64,000 nt of DNA from the NCBI RefSeq assembly GCF_000949635.1, contig NZ_BAFN01000001.1:3345052-3409051 (forward strand), read 5' to 3'. Below are positions 28,533 to 38,838 of the stretch, in pieces. The number at the start of each line of letters is the position of its first letter. Position 1 is the stretch's first letter. Below the pieces are notes generated by a model. That model saw only the letters and a list, made by a program, of their open reading frames with translations, ran no database searches and was not told the origin of the DNA. This DNA comes from Candidatus Brocadia sinica JPN1 (lineage in GTDB: Bacteria; Planctomycetota; Brocadiia; Brocadiales; Brocadiaceae). The translations under genes were made by a program, and so were the position numbers.

Positions 28533-30005
28533 ATGAGAAAAATACCAAGAACGATGAGTACCCAACATCCGGATAATGTCACTATGCCATTCTTTACCGA
28601 GGGGACGTGTTTTTTGGGTGAAGATGAAATAAAAGAGGCATATTATGTGTTTTCACATCTGCAATGCGACGAGCAGATGTGGGATTGTGAAGGAAAGGAA
28701 GTTGATGAATTTGTCATTAAGAAACTGCTTACCCGGTATGATAATTATTTCAAAAAACACAGGATTGGGCAGGACATCTTTATTACTTTACGTGCACCAA
28801 ACCCTATGGTAGAAAAAAGTGAAGCAAAGATTCTTCTAGAAACTTTGGAAAGTGCGCCTCGTTCGTACGATACCGCAAGCCAGTTTTACGGAGACGATAA
28901 CATACCACCCATCTTTGAGGTTATTCTTCCCATGACGACCAATACGGAAACAATTAACCGGGTGTATTATTATTATCGTGATTTTGTCGTCGGGAAGCAA
29001 CATAGGAAGTGTTTTGAGAATGATATTACCATAAAGGAATGGATTGGTGAGTTCAAGCCAGAGACTCTGGAAGTGATTCCGTTATTCGAGGATATCCCGT
29101 ATATGCTCTCTGCGGATACTATGGTGCAGAATTATCTGAAGGATAAACAATTCTCATATCAAAGGGTATTCCTTGGCCGTTCAGACCCCGCATTGAACTA
29201 TGGTATGCTGCCTGCAATACTGGTAGTCAAAATTGCTTTGCAGAGGTTGCATGCGTTGCAGGAAAGAATCAGGATTCCCATCTATCCCATCCTGGGACTT
29301 GGTTCAAATCTCTTTCGGGGCAATCTGTCGCCGTTAACTGTGAACGAATGTCTGAAGGAATTTCCCAGTGTTCAGACCTTTACGATACAATCGGCATTCA
29401 AATACGATTATGACGAAGGACAAGTCAGAGAGGCCGTTCAAAAGATTAATAACCATGTAAGAACAGGTCCGACTTCAATAAATGAAGAAGTGGCCCTGGA
29501 TATTGCGGAAAGATTGGCGTCAGCTTACCGGGAACAGATAAAGGAGCTTGCTCCTTTAATCAATGAGATAGCCAGATTTGTTCCTAAACGGCGGATGCGT
29601 AAACTTCACATCGGCCTTTTCGGCTATTCGAGAAATATTGAAGGGATTACCCTGCCGCGGGTAATTTCTTATTGTGCCACACTCTACTCGATTGGACTAC
29701 CACCGGAACTGCTGGGATTACATTATCTGACTGAAAAGGATTTGGTGTTCCTCAAGACCGCGTACCCTGCATTCCTGGACGATCTTTCATCGGTGGCATC
29801 GTACTATAATGGGGACGTGATGAAATTAATATCTCCGAAAATTGCAAGGGATGTCGAGAAGGTGTTGGGTATGGTAAAATATAACGAAAACATACTTCAC
29901 AGCGAGTATACTTCCCAGATCATTCAGGCAATCCTCTCCGGGAAGAAAGAAACCGTTACCGAAAACATGATTGCAGCGGGCAAAGCGAGGAGATTCCTGG
30001 GATGA
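28533..30005 (+). CDS. ppcA: phosphoenolpyruvate carboxylase, archaeal type
   Basis: 490 residues from the ATG at 28533, which starts MRKIPRTMSTQHPDNVTMPF, the standard N-terminus of archaeal-type PEPC; AGGAGG lies 12 bases upstream. An in-frame ATG at 28482 would add 17 unlikely residues. Other family marks are DEQMWDCEGKEVDEFVIKKL, LRAPNPMVEKSEAK, and GSNLFRGNLSPLTVNE. It carboxylates PEP with bicarbonate to oxaloacetate, filling the TCA cycle. The archaeal form is unrelated in length to the 900-residue bacterial enzyme and occurs in few bacteria. It stops at TGA. Confidence 0.92.
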   Translation: MRKIPRTMSTQHPDNVTMPFFTEGTCFLGEDEIKEAYYVFSHLQCDEQMWDCEGKEVDEFVIKKLLTRYDNYFKKHRIGQDIFITLRAPNPMVEKSEAKILLETLESAPRSYDTASQFYGDDNIPPIFEVILPMTTNTETINRVYYYYRDFVVGKQHRKCFENDITIKEWIGEFKPETLEVIPLFEDIPYMLSADTMVQNYLKDKQFSYQRVFLGRSDPALNYGMLPAILVVKIALQRLHALQERIRIPIYPILGLGSNLFRGNLSPLTVNECLKEFPSVQTFTIQSAFKYDYDEGQVREAVQKINNHVRTGPTSINEEVALDIAERLASAYREQIKELAPLINEIARFVPKRRMRKLHIGLFGYSRNIEGITLPRVISYCATLYSIGLPPELLGLHYLTEKDLVFLKTAYPAFLDDLSSVASYYNGDVMKLISPKIARDVEKVLGMVKYNENILHSEYTSQIIQAILSGKKETVTENMIAAGKARRFLG

Positions 30006-30052
30006 TCAATTGCCGGTATTAACAAACATGTTTTTATTGAAAAAAATTTCGG

Positions 30053-31669
30053 GTGCAAACAAAAATTCATAAAATGTCTAAAATCTTTGCCAATAAGATA
30101 TTACGACGCTATCTAATGACAGAATGGTTCAGGATGTTTTTACCATCCTTGGCGTGTTTTGAGTTATTGATCTTCCTGGGATTTTCCATTCAATTGTTAC
30201 ATAAAGGACTTGATATCATTACCCTGCGGGCGCTGATTCCTCATCTCTTTATTCAGGCATTTCCTTATTCGATACCTTCGGCATTACTTACTGCTACGTC
30301 TATGACGTATGGACGTATGAGTGCCGACCATGAAATTATTGCCATCCAGGCAAGCGGCATCCATATACTGAGAATAATTACACCCGTTTTGGTAATTGGA
30401 GTTGTCTTTAGTCTCATAACATTAACCTTATCCGCCGAGATTTTACCACGGTCTTGCTATAAAATAATATTACTTCAGGAACGCGCTATTAATAACATTC
30501 TGGCAGGGCGTTTGGCTACCTTTCAGAAAAAAATAGACCTGCATCCGTACCAGATTTATATCGGGAGTGTGGAAGATGGTATAAATAAAGACATAGCAGT
30601 AATTGAGTATGCGAATGACTATGTGATGAATGTTATCCTTGCCGAAGAGGGGGCCATTAAAATGGATGAGGCGGAAAATAAGATATTTCTTACGTTGCAT
30701 CGGGGGGAATTTCTCAAGCCGAATTATAAAAAATTGGAAGAAATTCCTCGTGTGGGTGTGTTTAAGGAAACCACATTCGAGATTTCTCTGAAAGAAAAGA
30801 AGAGAGAATCTTCTTCAAAGTATATGACGATATTTCAACTCTGCAGATACAACAGGGAAATTAACAACGAATTGGCAAAAAATCCGAAAACGCCATTAAG
30901 CCCAGAAAGGAACAAGGACGATTTGATGAAAGACCTTGGCGCCCATCGGGAGGAACTCAGTAATTTGTCACGGAAACGTGAGAAACTTGCCACAGAATTG
31001 AAGCGTTCAAACGAAAACCTGGCACGCCAGGCATCAAAGATCGAAGGACTGGAGAACGAGAGCAAGATAGCAAAAAATTACATCCTGGTTGCTAATGAAA
31101 ATTTGATTCAGGTGAAAAAAGAAACGAAGGCAGGTACCTTAATGGCCGAAGACAGGGATAAAAAAATCATGCAGATAAAAGAGACCATTGAGAGGGAAAA
31201 GCAAAGAATTTATAACATCGAACGAAAAGTTAGTGCGGCCAGGGATGTGCAGAGTGAAGAGACAAAAAAAATTACCTCTCTCTCTCAGGCTATTTCAGAG
31301 ATAAATATCAGGCGTGATGCCTTGTTGAAAAATGTTGAAGCTATGGAGGAGGAATCAACCGTTGCCGGAAAAGAGGACATACGGCGTAAAAATGATATTT
31401 CCATACACAAGAGGCTTTCGCAAGCGCTTTCCTGTATACCTTTTGTCATAATTGGCATTTCACTCGGCATTATGCTGCGAAGCGGGCATCTCATGGTAGG
31501 GTTTGGCGCCAGCTTCATGGTGATCCTGTTTATCTATTACCCGCTGGTAGTCACAGGAATGGTGCTGGCAAAGGACACTTTCATACCCGTGGCACCTGCC
31601 CTATGGGGTGCAAATAGTATCCTTTTTATTGGTGGCATGTTTGTTTTCAGGAAACTGTTTATCAGGTAA
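30053..31669 (+). CDS. LptF/LptG-family permease with coiled-coil insertion
   Basis: 538 residues (GTG start; an ATG at 30074 is also possible). Three N-terminal membrane helices contain the family features RMFLPSLACFELLIF and SADHEIIAIQASGIHILRI, and three C-terminal helices end with IIGISLGIMLRSGHLMVGF. Between them lies the expected jellyroll-like periplasmic region, then about 150 extra residues of predicted coiled coil (MKDLGAHREELSNLSRKREK to DALLKNVEAMEEES). Normal LptF/G are about 360 residues. They form with LptB the ABC transporter pulling lipopolysaccharide from the inner membrane. The insertion could reach far into the periplasm. Confidence 0.85.
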   Translation: MQTKIHKMSKIFANKILRRYLMTEWFRMFLPSLACFELLIFLGFSIQLLHKGLDIITLRALIPHLFIQAFPYSIPSALLTATSMTYGRMSADHEIIAIQASGIHILRIITPVLVIGVVFSLITLTLSAEILPRSCYKIILLQERAINNILAGRLATFQKKIDLHPYQIYIGSVEDGINKDIAVIEYANDYVMNVILAEEGAIKMDEAENKIFLTLHRGEFLKPNYKKLEEIPRVGVFKETTFEISLKEKKRESSSKYMTIFQLCRYNREINNELAKNPKTPLSPERNKDDLMKDLGAHREELSNLSRKREKLATELKRSNENLARQASKIEGLENESKIAKNYILVANENLIQVKKETKAGTLMAEDRDKKIMQIKETIEREKQRIYNIERKVSAARDVQSEETKKITSLSQAISEINIRRDALLKNVEAMEEESTVAGKEDIRRKNDISIHKRLSQALSCIPFVIIGISLGIMLRSGHLMVGFGASFMVILFIYYPLVVTGMVLAKDTFIPVAPALWGANSILFIGGMFVFRKLFIR

Positions 31670-31764
31670 AAGCTCTACCGTATTACGTTCTTGACTTTTA
31701 ACGGAAAAGAATTAGTATAAATACAGAAATTTTTTAAGTATTCTCCTATAAGACGGTTTAATGC

Positions 31765-32646
31765 ATGCGCAATAATCGGCTCACTTTTGGAATAAATATC
31801 GGAAGCAAGTGGACACGCATAATCATGATTTTGATTATTGCCAATGTGGGCGTGTTTATGCTTCAGTTGTTATTTTCTACGGTGAGTTTGCAGTGGTCGC
31901 CGCAGATGATAAACATCTTTAGTGATGAGCAATTGGGGCATACAGCGGCACTGCCGTGGTATTACCCTGCTTCTGATAAATTTACAAAGCTGTTCTGGCT
32001 TTATCCACCTGACACTTTAGGACATTTGTGGCTGTGGCAGTTTTTCACATACATGTTCTTGCACAGCACAACAGACCCGTGGCACCTGATATTTAACATG
32101 CTAGGCCTTTGGATGTTCGGAAGTGAGGTTGAACGGGTACTTGGGTCCAGGCGATTTTTAACCCTCTATTTTACAGCGGGAATTTTCGCCGGGATATGCT
32201 GTTGCATATTTACTCCTTGGACTCCTATTCTCGGAGCTTCGGGGGCAATCTTTGCTATTGAAGTAGCCTTTGCCATGTATTTTCCCAACAGTACGGTCAT
32301 TCTATATTTCTTTCCCATGAAGGCGAAGTATCTGGTTATGATTTTTGCCGGTATTACGATATTTAACTGCATTGTCCCTAAAACCGGCAATATTGCCCAC
32401 TTTGCGCATTTAGGCGGCCTTGTTTATGGTTTTTTATTTGTTCGATATTCCTACCGGGTGGAAACGTACCTCAAAAAGTGGCAAATACACCAGCATGAAA
32501 AAGAGTTGATGAAAGAACAGGAACTCCGTGCGAGGGTGGATGAAATCCTCGATAAGGTGAATCGCGAAGGTCTAAGGAACCTATCCTGGAGGGAACGGAG
32601 TTTTCTCAAGAGCGCCAGTAAGAGGTATAAAAAGAATAGAGAATAA
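31765..32646 (+). CDS. rhomboid-family intramembrane serine protease
   Basis: 293 residues, six or so membrane helices. The catalytic serine is in ILGASGAIFAI (GxSG) and the catalytic histidine in FAHLGGLVYG. The L1/helix-2 motif HLIFNMLGLWMFGSEVERVL has the conserved HxxxN. Rhomboids cut membrane segments of substrate proteins. A basic, charged C-terminal tail of about 60 residues lies in the cytoplasm. It starts 96 bases after the LptF/G gene and is followed 28 bases later by dapB, so the three may form one operon. Confidence 0.92.
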   Translation: MRNNRLTFGINIGSKWTRIIMILIIANVGVFMLQLLFSTVSLQWSPQMINIFSDEQLGHTAALPWYYPASDKFTKLFWLYPPDTLGHLWLWQFFTYMFLHSTTDPWHLIFNMLGLWMFGSEVERVLGSRRFLTLYFTAGIFAGICCCIFTPWTPILGASGAIFAIEVAFAMYFPNSTVILYFFPMKAKYLVMIFAGITIFNCIVPKTGNIAHFAHLGGLVYGFLFVRYSYRVETYLKKWQIHQHEKELMKEQELRARVDEILDKVNREGLRNLSWRERSFLKSASKRYKKNRE

Positions 32647-32673
32647 TGCATAATAATTGCTTCGAGGCAGACA

Positions 32674-33471
32674 ATGATTGAGATTGCTATAAATGGTGCT
32701 TGCGGCAGAATGGGATCCAGGATCGCTGCCCTTGTATTTGAAGATTCCGAATTGAAATTAGTGGCTGCCCTGGAAAGGCCGGGTCACCAGTCGCTTGGTA
32801 AGGATGTGGGTCTGGTTGCCGGGTGCGGGGATACCGGTATCATAATAACAACGGCATTCAATGCACATGCAGACGTTTTAATTGATTTTTCATCACCCGA
32901 ATCTGCCATAGCTATCGGCGAGATTTGCGCAAAGAAAAATGTTGCCGTTGTTGTTGGTGCAACAGGATTAAACCCGCAACAACACGAAAAAATGCAGCAC
33001 TTCTCCAGGCTGATTCCATGCTTAGTATCTCCTAATATGAGTGTGGGGGTTAACGTCCTGTTTAACCTTGTTGCTCAGGTGGCAAAGATGGTGGGAAAGG
33101 AATTTGATATTGAAATTATCGAAACTCATCACAGGTTTAAAAAAGATTCGCCCAGTGGCACAGCCTTGCGACTCGCTGAAAAGGTATGTGAAGCAACGGG
33201 TCGAAAAATGGATGAGGATGTTGTTTATGGCAGGAGTGGGATTACCGGAGAGCGACCCTTGAATGAGATTGGTATACATGCGGTTCGTAGCGGCGATGTC
33301 ATAGGTGATCATACGGTTATTTTTGGCAGTTTGGGAGAACGCATAGAGATTACCCATAGGGCACACACCAGAGATACTTTTGTACGGGGCGCCATCCGTG
33401 CAGCGAAGTTTATAGCGAAAAAGCCTCCGGGGATGTACAGTATGTCAGACGTCTTGCAGATACAACCATAA
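32674..33471 (+). CDS. dapB: 4-hydroxy-tetrahydrodipicolinate reductase
   Basis: 265 residues, family-normal. The N-terminal nucleotide-binding loop is NGACGRMGS. The DapB signature ETHHRFKKDSPSGTALRLAE holds the catalytic His and Lys, followed by HAVRSGDVIGDHTVIFGS. It reduces the cyclic dihydrodipicolinate precursor with NAD(P)H on the route to diaminopimelate and lysine, thus to peptidoglycan precursors. Its presence matters because anammox planctomycetes were long thought to lack a wall. Confidence 0.96.
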   Translation: MIEIAINGACGRMGSRIAALVFEDSELKLVAALERPGHQSLGKDVGLVAGCGDTGIIITTAFNAHADVLIDFSSPESAIAIGEICAKKNVAVVVGATGLNPQQHEKMQHFSRLIPCLVSPNMSVGVNVLFNLVAQVAKMVGKEFDIEIIETHHRFKKDSPSGTALRLAEKVCEATGRKMDEDVVYGRSGITGERPLNEIGIHAVRSGDVIGDHTVIFGSLGERIEITHRAHTRDTFVRGAIRAAKFIAKKPPGMYSMSDVLQIQP

Positions 33472-33587
33472 ATCGACCTTCAGCAACTTTTCCTTCCCAT
33501 AAAGGCTACAAATGGTTTATTGAGTGTCTTTGAGCATAAAATTTTATTTCACTGTATGCTTGGGAATTTTCATAAAAAAAGAAAACT

Positions 33588-36197
33588 ATGAGATTTGATA
33601 AATTTACCATCAAGGCACAAGAGGCTGTGCAGGAAGCACAGGAATTAGCGGAATCCAAGAGGCAGCAGCAAATCCTGGCCGTGCATTTATTGGAAGTCCT
33701 TTTAACTCAGGAGCAGGGTATAGTTGTGCCTCTTCTGAAAAAATTAGGAATTAATGCGGATGCCGTTCTCGATAAGACGATGTCGGCTGTTAACAAATTA
33801 CCACAAGTAAGCGGATCGGGAGCGCCGGGACAGGCCTATGTAAGCGCAGAACTTCGTGATACGTTCAATCTGGCCTGGGAAGAAGCCAGCAAACTGAAGG
33901 ATGAGTATGTAAGCACAGAACACCTGCTGTTGGCGCTGGCGGGGCAGAGGAACATAGCTGCCGGCAGAATATTACATGAAGCTGGTGTTATCAGAGAAAA
34001 TATTTATGCGGCATTAAAAGAAATCAGGGGGGGCCAAAGGGTTACAGACCAGAATCCTGAAGAAAAATATCAAGCCCTTGAGCGCTACAGTAAAGACCTT
34101 GTCGAACTGGCGCGAAAGGGAAAGCTCGATCCTGTTATCGGACGGGATGATGAGATAAGACGCGTGATACAGGTTTTATCCCGCAGGACAAAGAACAATC
34201 CTGTCCTGATCGGTGAACCTGGCGTGGGGAAAACGGCCATTGTAGAGGGTCTGGCGCAACGTATCGTGAGTGGTGATGTGCCCGAAAGTCTGAAAAACAA
34301 GCGGGTGATGTCTTTAGATATGGGTGCACTGATCGCAGGTACAAAATACCGGGGTGAATTTGAAGACCGTCTGAAGGCAGTGCTCAAAGAAGTAAGTGAA
34401 AAAGAAGGCCAAATCATCCTCTTCATTGACGAGTTGCATACGGTTGTGGGGGCTGGCGCAGCCGAAGGTGCCGTCGATGCATCTAATCTGTTAAAACCAG
34501 CGCTTGCCCGTGGCGAGTTGCGTTGTGTGGGTGCTACTACCCTGGATGAATACCGGAAGCATATTGAAAAGGATGCCGCATTGGAAAGACGGTTCCAGCC
34601 GGTATATGTTGGAGAGCCGTCCGTAGAGGATACCATTGCAATCCTGAGAGGATTGAAGGAACGGTATGAACTACATCATGGGGTGCGTATTAAAGACTCT
34701 GCGATTGTTGCTGCGGCCACGCTTTCACAGCGATACATCTCAGATCGGTTTCTGCCTGACAAGGCTATTGACTTGATTGATGAGGCGGCCTCTAAGCTGA
34801 GGATTGAAATCGATAGTGTGCCCGTTGAACTGGACGAGATTGAGCGGAAGATTATGCAACTGGAGATCGAAAAAGAGGCCCTGAAAAAAGAAAAGGATAC
34901 CGCCTCAAAACAGCGCATGGAGAAAATCGAGAAACAGTTGTCGGATTTGCGGGAGGAATCGAGCGCCCTCCGCGCCCAATGGGAGAACGAGAAAAAGATT
35001 ATCAAAGAAATACAAGAAATTAATGCCAGGATCGAGCAATCCCGCATCGATGAACAGGCGGCGCAAAGGGAAGGGAACTTAGGGAAGGTCGCCGAGATAC
35101 GCTACGGACTTATACGGGAAAGCGAACAAAAACTAAAGCAAAAACACCGTGAATTGCAAGAATTACAAAAGAACTCGTCGCTCCTTAATGAAGAGGTTGA
35201 CGCCGATGACATTGCCATGGTTGTATCCAAGTGGACAGGGATTCCTGTGACACGCATGCTGGAAGGGGAAAAGGAAAAACTCCTGAAGATGGAAGAACGA
35301 CTCAGAGAGAGGGTTGTTGGTCAGGAAGAGGCTATCAGGGCCGTTTCACATGCGATCCGGCGTGCCCGTGCCGGACTTCATGATCCTAACCGGCCTATAG
35401 GTACCTTTTTATTCCTTGGACCTACCGGAGTGGGGAAAACAGAACTTTGCAAGGCCCTTGCTGCCTTTTTATTTGATAGTGAAAATGCCATGGTGCGTAT
35501 CGATATGTCTGAATTTATGGAACAACACTCCGTGGCACGACTCATTGGCGCCCCTCCCGGGTATGTAGGTTACGAAGAGGGCGGACGTCTTACCGAGGCA
35601 ATCCGGAGGAGACCGTATTCTGTAATCCTGTTTGACGAGGTTGAAAAGGCACACCGGGATGTATTCAACATATTGCTTCAAGTCTTTGATGACGGGCGGT
35701 TAACGGATGGACATGGCAGAACGGTGGATTTTAAGAATACCATTATCGCAATGACTTCTAATATTGCCAGCCAGTGGATACAGGACCTTACGGGTCCTGA
35801 GAATGAGGATGAATTGAGGAGTCGGGTGAAACAGGCATTGAAAGAGGCCTTTAGGCCGGAGTTTCTTAATCGTATTGACGAAACGATCATATTCCATGGT
35901 TTGTCAAGAGAGATGATTGGACAGATTGCTGAGATACAATTGAAAGAACTCCAAAGGCGTCTGGCTAAAAATAACTATCGATTAAAGGTCTCCGACCGAT
36001 TAAAGGAAAGGCTGGTGCAGGAGGGTTTTGATCCTCACTTCGGGGCAAGACCTCTAAAGCGTACCATACAGCAAATGATTGAGAATCCGCTGTCCCTGGA
36101 GATACTGGAAGGTAAGTTTGCTGAGGGAACAGAGATTCGAGCGGATATGGAAAATGGAAAAGTGGTTTTTACCACAGGTGAATTTGTCGCTGTGTAG
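33588..36197 (+). CDS. clpB: ATP-dependent disaggregase ClpB
   Basis: 869 residues with full ClpB layout: Clp-N repeats (1-145), AAA1 with Walker A GEPGVGKT, a middle coiled-coil domain (about 400-525, with [20 protein letters not shown]), AAA2 with Walker A GPTGVGKT and Walker B ILFDEVEK, then the C-terminal D2 domain. It works with DnaK to pull proteins out of aggregates. There is no IGF/L ClpP-binding loop that I could identify, which agrees with ClpB rather than ClpA/C. No heat-shock promoter or CIRCE element was recognised in the 116 bases upstream. Confidence 0.97.
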   Translation: MRFDKFTIKAQEAVQEAQELAESKRQQQILAVHLLEVLLTQEQGIVVPLLKKLGINADAVLDKTMSAVNKLPQVSGSGAPGQAYVSAELRDTFNLAWEEASKLKDEYVSTEHLLLALAGQRNIAAGRILHEAGVIRENIYAALKEIRGGQRVTDQNPEEKYQALERYSKDLVELARKGKLDPVIGRDDEIRRVIQVLSRRTKNNPVLIGEPGVGKTAIVEGLAQRIVSGDVPESLKNKRVMSLDMGALIAGTKYRGEFEDRLKAVLKEVSEKEGQIILFIDELHTVVGAGAAEGAVDASNLLKPALARGELRCVGATTLDEYRKHIEKDAALERRFQPVYVGEPSVEDTIAILRGLKERYELHHGVRIKDSAIVAAATLSQRYISDRFLPDKAIDLIDEAASKLRIEIDSVPVELDEIERKIMQLEIEKEALKKEKDTASKQRMEKIEKQLSDLREESSALRAQWENEKKIIKEIQEINARIEQSRIDEQAAQREGNLGKVAEIRYGLIRESEQKLKQKHRELQELQKNSSLLNEEVDADDIAMVVSKWTGIPVTRMLEGEKEKLLKMEERLRERVVGQEEAIRAVSHAIRRARAGLHDPNRPIGTFLFLGPTGVGKTELCKALAAFLFDSENAMVRIDMSEFMEQHSVARLIGAPPGYVGYEEGGRLTEAIRRRPYSVILFDEVEKAHRDVFNILLQVFDDGRLTDGHGRTVDFKNTIIAMTSNIASQWIQDLTGPENEDELRSRVKQALKEAFRPEFLNRIDETIIFHGLSREMIGQIAEIQLKELQRRLAKNNYRLKVSDRLKERLVQEGFDPHFGARPLKRTIQQMIENPLSLEILEGKFAEGTEIRADMENGKVVFTTGEFVAV

Positions 36198-36320
36198 AAA
36201 TCAAATATTTGTTTACCTTGGAGGCACACAAGATAACACAGAAAAATAATAGTCAACAACGATACCTTGAGATTTGAATTATTTTTATAAACTCTTACAC
36301 ATTACTGAATGGAGCAGGTC

Positions 36321-36806
36321 GTGAATAAGATAATAGTTAAATACGTATGGTTTCCTTTCTTGTTTGCTGCGGTTCTCTCTCTAGCCCCAATAATTACTTA
36401 CGGCGGGAATTCTGTTACTACGATAAAACTTGCGGAATTAAATGCCATACTTGACCGCAACAAAGGCAAGGTGGTAGTTGTTGATTTGTGGGCAACGTGG
36501 TGCCCGCCGTGCAGAAAAGAGATACCCGGTTTTATAAATCTCTACAATAAATATAAGGGAAAGATTGAGATTATTGGTATTGCCTTTGATGAAAATGGGC
36601 AAGACGTCGTTCCTTCGTTCATAAAAAAAATGGGCATTAATTATCCCGTTTATCTGGGAGGGGGAGATATTGCCGAGTCACATGATCTCCGGGCATATCC
36701 AACGACCGTTGTTTACGGTAAAGATGGAAAAGTGGCCAATACGCACATTGGCTATGTATCTGAGCAGGATTTTGATGACGAAATCAGTATATTGGTGAAG
36801 AAGTAG
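36321..36806 (+). CDS. TlpA/ResA-like periplasmic thioredoxin
   Basis: 161 residues. GTG at 36321 is preferred over the ATG at 36309 because GGAG then sits 6 bases upstream. An N-terminal hydrophobic segment (FPFLFAAVLSLAPIITYGG) exports or anchors it. The redox site WATWCPPCRKEIPGF has C-x2-C, followed by the cis-proline AYPTTVVYG. Family members reduce disulfides in the periplasm, often for cytochrome c maturation. It is an ordinary Cys protein, which contrasts with the Sec-thioredoxin at 21164. Confidence 0.92.
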   Translation: MNKIIVKYVWFPFLFAAVLSLAPIITYGGNSVTTIKLAELNAILDRNKGKVVVVDLWATWCPPCRKEIPGFINLYNKYKGKIEIIGIAFDENGQDVVPSFIKKMGINYPVYLGGGDIAESHDLRAYPTTVVYGKDGKVANTHIGYVSEQDFDDEISILVKK

Positions 36807-36950
36807 TGAATTACCCGGTCATGACTGAATAACAAGTACTATCGTTGGTTTTTGAGAAATATGAAGGGAGAACTTGCGACCCCTGAAAGAAACGAAAATT
36901 CTCCGCATTTTGTATCTTTTGCCTACTGCATGATGTGCCATGTCACACTT

Positions 36951-36980
36951 GTGTTACGGCACAGATCTGTGTCGTGACAC
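36951..36980. promoter_or_regulatory. 30-base near-perfect palindrome
   Basis: GTGTTACGGCACAGA / TCTGTGTCGTGACAC, complementary at 13 of 15 positions with no loop. The shape suits a dimeric regulator operator. It lies 177 bases upstream of the small Cys protein. Confidence 0.5.
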
Positions 36981-37020
36981 ACTTTTCTTGTTTTTCATCT
37001 CAATAGATTATCTCGTTCTT

Positions 37021-37062
37021 TATTGACATAACAATTTGTGTTTGCCATGGTTATTGTCAATA
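37021..37062. promoter_or_regulatory. inverted repeat upstream of the small Cys-rich protein
   Basis: TATTGACATAAC at 37021 and GTTATTGTCAATA at 37050 are inverse copies, apart from one extra base. The centre-to-centre distance is about 29 bases. TTGACA in the left arm could also be a -35 element, so a repressor bound here could block transcription. Confidence 0.5.
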
Positions 37063-37156
37063 AAATATGGGTAAATTATTTTATTTTCCTGTGGCATCTT
37101 TTTTGCTTATTTTCTAATGACCTTAGATTGTATTTTTTCTGGAATGGGTGAAATAT

Positions 37157-37420
37157 ATGAACGATAAGTCTGATATTTGTAAAGAATTTATAACTGATGG
37201 TACAAGCAGACAGATGTGTAATGCGTATGCGAAGATATTGCTGCCGCTCTATCCCAGCCCCAATAAAATCAGGATGTTTTGTGAGACAGCAAATCATAAA
37301 AGATGCCCTATCAGAAACTTTTCCGCCTTGATCAATTCATCCGGGATAAAGACAGCAGAAAGCGATGTCCAGCCTTACTCAAAAGATCAAAAGGAAAAAT
37401 CTAACCCAACACATTTGTAA
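37157..37420 (+). CDS. small protein with four spaced cysteines, unknown
   Basis: 87 residues from the ATG at 37157; a GTG at 37148 is an alternative. I do not recognise a family. Cys8, Cys21, Cys42 and Cys50 (C-x12-C-x20-C-x7-C, ending NHKRCPI) could bind a metal or an Fe-S cluster. The C-terminal third is polar and probably disordered. No signal peptide. The two unusual palindromes upstream suggest tight regulation. It converges with the aminotransferase gene. Confidence 0.55.
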   Translation: MNDKSDICKEFITDGTSRQMCNAYAKILLPLYPSPNKIRMFCETANHKRCPIRNFSALINSSGIKTAESDVQPYSKDQKEKSNPTHL

Positions 37421-37446
37421 AGATACGTGCATAATACATTTTGACG

Positions 37447-38544
37447 TTATTGTTTGGTGAGATTATTGAGTATGTCTATACCGCGTTTGAGGGTCTCTTC
37501 TGAGGCTGCGTAAGAGATACGAAAGTGGGTATGGCGTTCGGAAAAGACACTGCCGGGGATAATGAGAAGGTTCTTTTGGATAGCGGCTGTAACGAATTCT
37601 TCATCGGTACCCCATGGAACCTGTGGGAAAAGGTAAAAGGCGCCGCCGGGTTTTACCATTTGATAATTGTCCTTTAGCCCATCATACATCAAGTCCCTTT
37701 TCTTGCTGTAGTTTGCAATATAGTTGCTCAGGTTTGTATCTAATGATTTTGCCACGGCATGCTGGGCTGGAGAAGGCGCGCACACAAACGTGTACTGTTG
37801 CAGTTTGATCATCTCGCTGATTATATTGGCAGGCCCTGCCGCATAACCCATTCGCCAGCCTGTCATGGCGAAGGATTTGGAAAATCCGTCCAGAATCAAC
37901 GTTTTTTCATAGTACCTTCCAATACTATCAAACTCGTGATTGTAATCATAGTCATGATATATTTCATCTGAAATCACAAGAAGGTTGTGTTTTCTTGCCA
38001 GCCCTGCAATCTCTTTTAGTTCCTGGCTGGTGCACATAGCTCCGGTAGGATTTGCAGGGCTATTGATAACCAGTATTGTTGTCTTTTTTGTAATACGGGA
38101 TTGGATGCGCGCAGCCGTCAGTTTAAAGTCTGGATAAGTATCAATATATACCGGTTTGCCTCCGCAGAAATTGGCCAAATGTTTATAACTCACAAAGGAG
38201 GGGTCGGGTATGAGCACTTCATCTTCGGGATTGATCAAAACCATAAATGCGAGTGTCAATGCCCCTGAGACGCCTGACGTGATCATAATGCTTTCGGCAT
38301 TAACTTCCCGTTCTTTCTGAAGCCGTTTGAGCAAACCATTCCGAAGTTCGGGTATGCCTTGTGTGACGGTATACTTATTGGTGCCATCCTGAATGGCTTT
38401 AATGGCCTCATTTTTAATCTCCTCAGGAACGTCAAAATCCGGCTGGCCAATACTGAGGTTCACCGGATTTTGCATTTTTTGTGCCAGATCAAAGACCTTT
38501 CGGATCCCCGAGGAGTCGATCTTCGACATCCTGTGGGCGATCAT
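37447..38544 (-). CDS. class I/II PLP-dependent aminotransferase
   Basis: 365 residues, close to the AspC/PatA subgroup length. PLP-lysine motif DGFSKSFAMTGWRMGYAAG; other marks are NLSIGQPDFDVPEEI, NSPANPTGAM and SDEIYHDY. It moves amino groups between an amino acid (often aspartate or an aromatic one) and a keto acid. The substrate cannot be fixed by eye. Its ATG overlaps the stop of the small basic protein gene (TAATG-type junction at 38544), so they are translationally linked. Confidence 0.92.
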   Translation of the reverse strand: MIAHRMSKIDSSGIRKVFDLAQKMQNPVNLSIGQPDFDVPEEIKNEAIKAIQDGTNKYTVTQGIPELRNGLLKRLQKEREVNAESIMITSGVSGALTLAFMVLINPEDEVLIPDPSFVSYKHLANFCGGKPVYIDTYPDFKLTAARIQSRITKKTTILVINSPANPTGAMCTSQELKEIAGLARKHNLLVISDEIYHDYDYNHEFDSIGRYYEKTLILDGFSKSFAMTGWRMGYAAGPANIISEMIKLQQYTFVCAPSPAQHAVAKSLDTNLSNYIANYSKKRDLMYDGLKDNYQMVKPGGAFYLFPQVPWGTDEEFVTAAIQKNLLIIPGSVFSERHTHFRISYAASEETLKRGIDILNNLTKQ

Positions 38545-38822
38545 TATTTTTTGGCCTTTTCTTTAGCGGCAGGCGCTGCAGCACTTGCTTCTTTTGATGT
38601 TGCTGTTGGGGCGGCTTCTGCTGTCTCTGCTTTAGCTGCCTTTTTCTCTGACTTCGTCTTTCGTTTCAACTTAACGGTTTTTACCTTGGGAATGCCGAAG
38701 ACTGACATCGTTGGCTCCCATTTTCCCTCTCCCTTAAGTATTTTGATGCGTTCTACCCTTGTAAATACATTCCTTGGCCTCACTAACTTACCCTTTGTCT
38801 TCAAACTTTTATCGATACTCAT
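38544..38822 (-). CDS. small basic protein of PVC bacteria
   Basis: 92 residues, very basic. The N-terminal half MSIDKSLKTKGKLVRPRNVF, then TRVERIKILKGEGKW and SVFGIPKVKTV, matches a short conserved family found in Planctomycetes, Verrucomicrobia and Chlamydiae and thought to be ribosome-related. The C-terminal tail is low-complexity Ala/Lys/Glu (AAKAETAEAAPTATSKEASA). The family role is unproven. It serves here mostly as a lineage marker. GGAGG-type RBS upstream. Confidence 0.85.
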   Translation of the reverse strand: MSIDKSLKTKGKLVRPRNVFTRVERIKILKGEGKWEPTMSVFGIPKVKTVKLKRKTKSEKKAAKAETAEAAPTATSKEASAAAPAAKEKAKK

Positions 38823-38838
38823 ATTTTCCTCCTAAATT

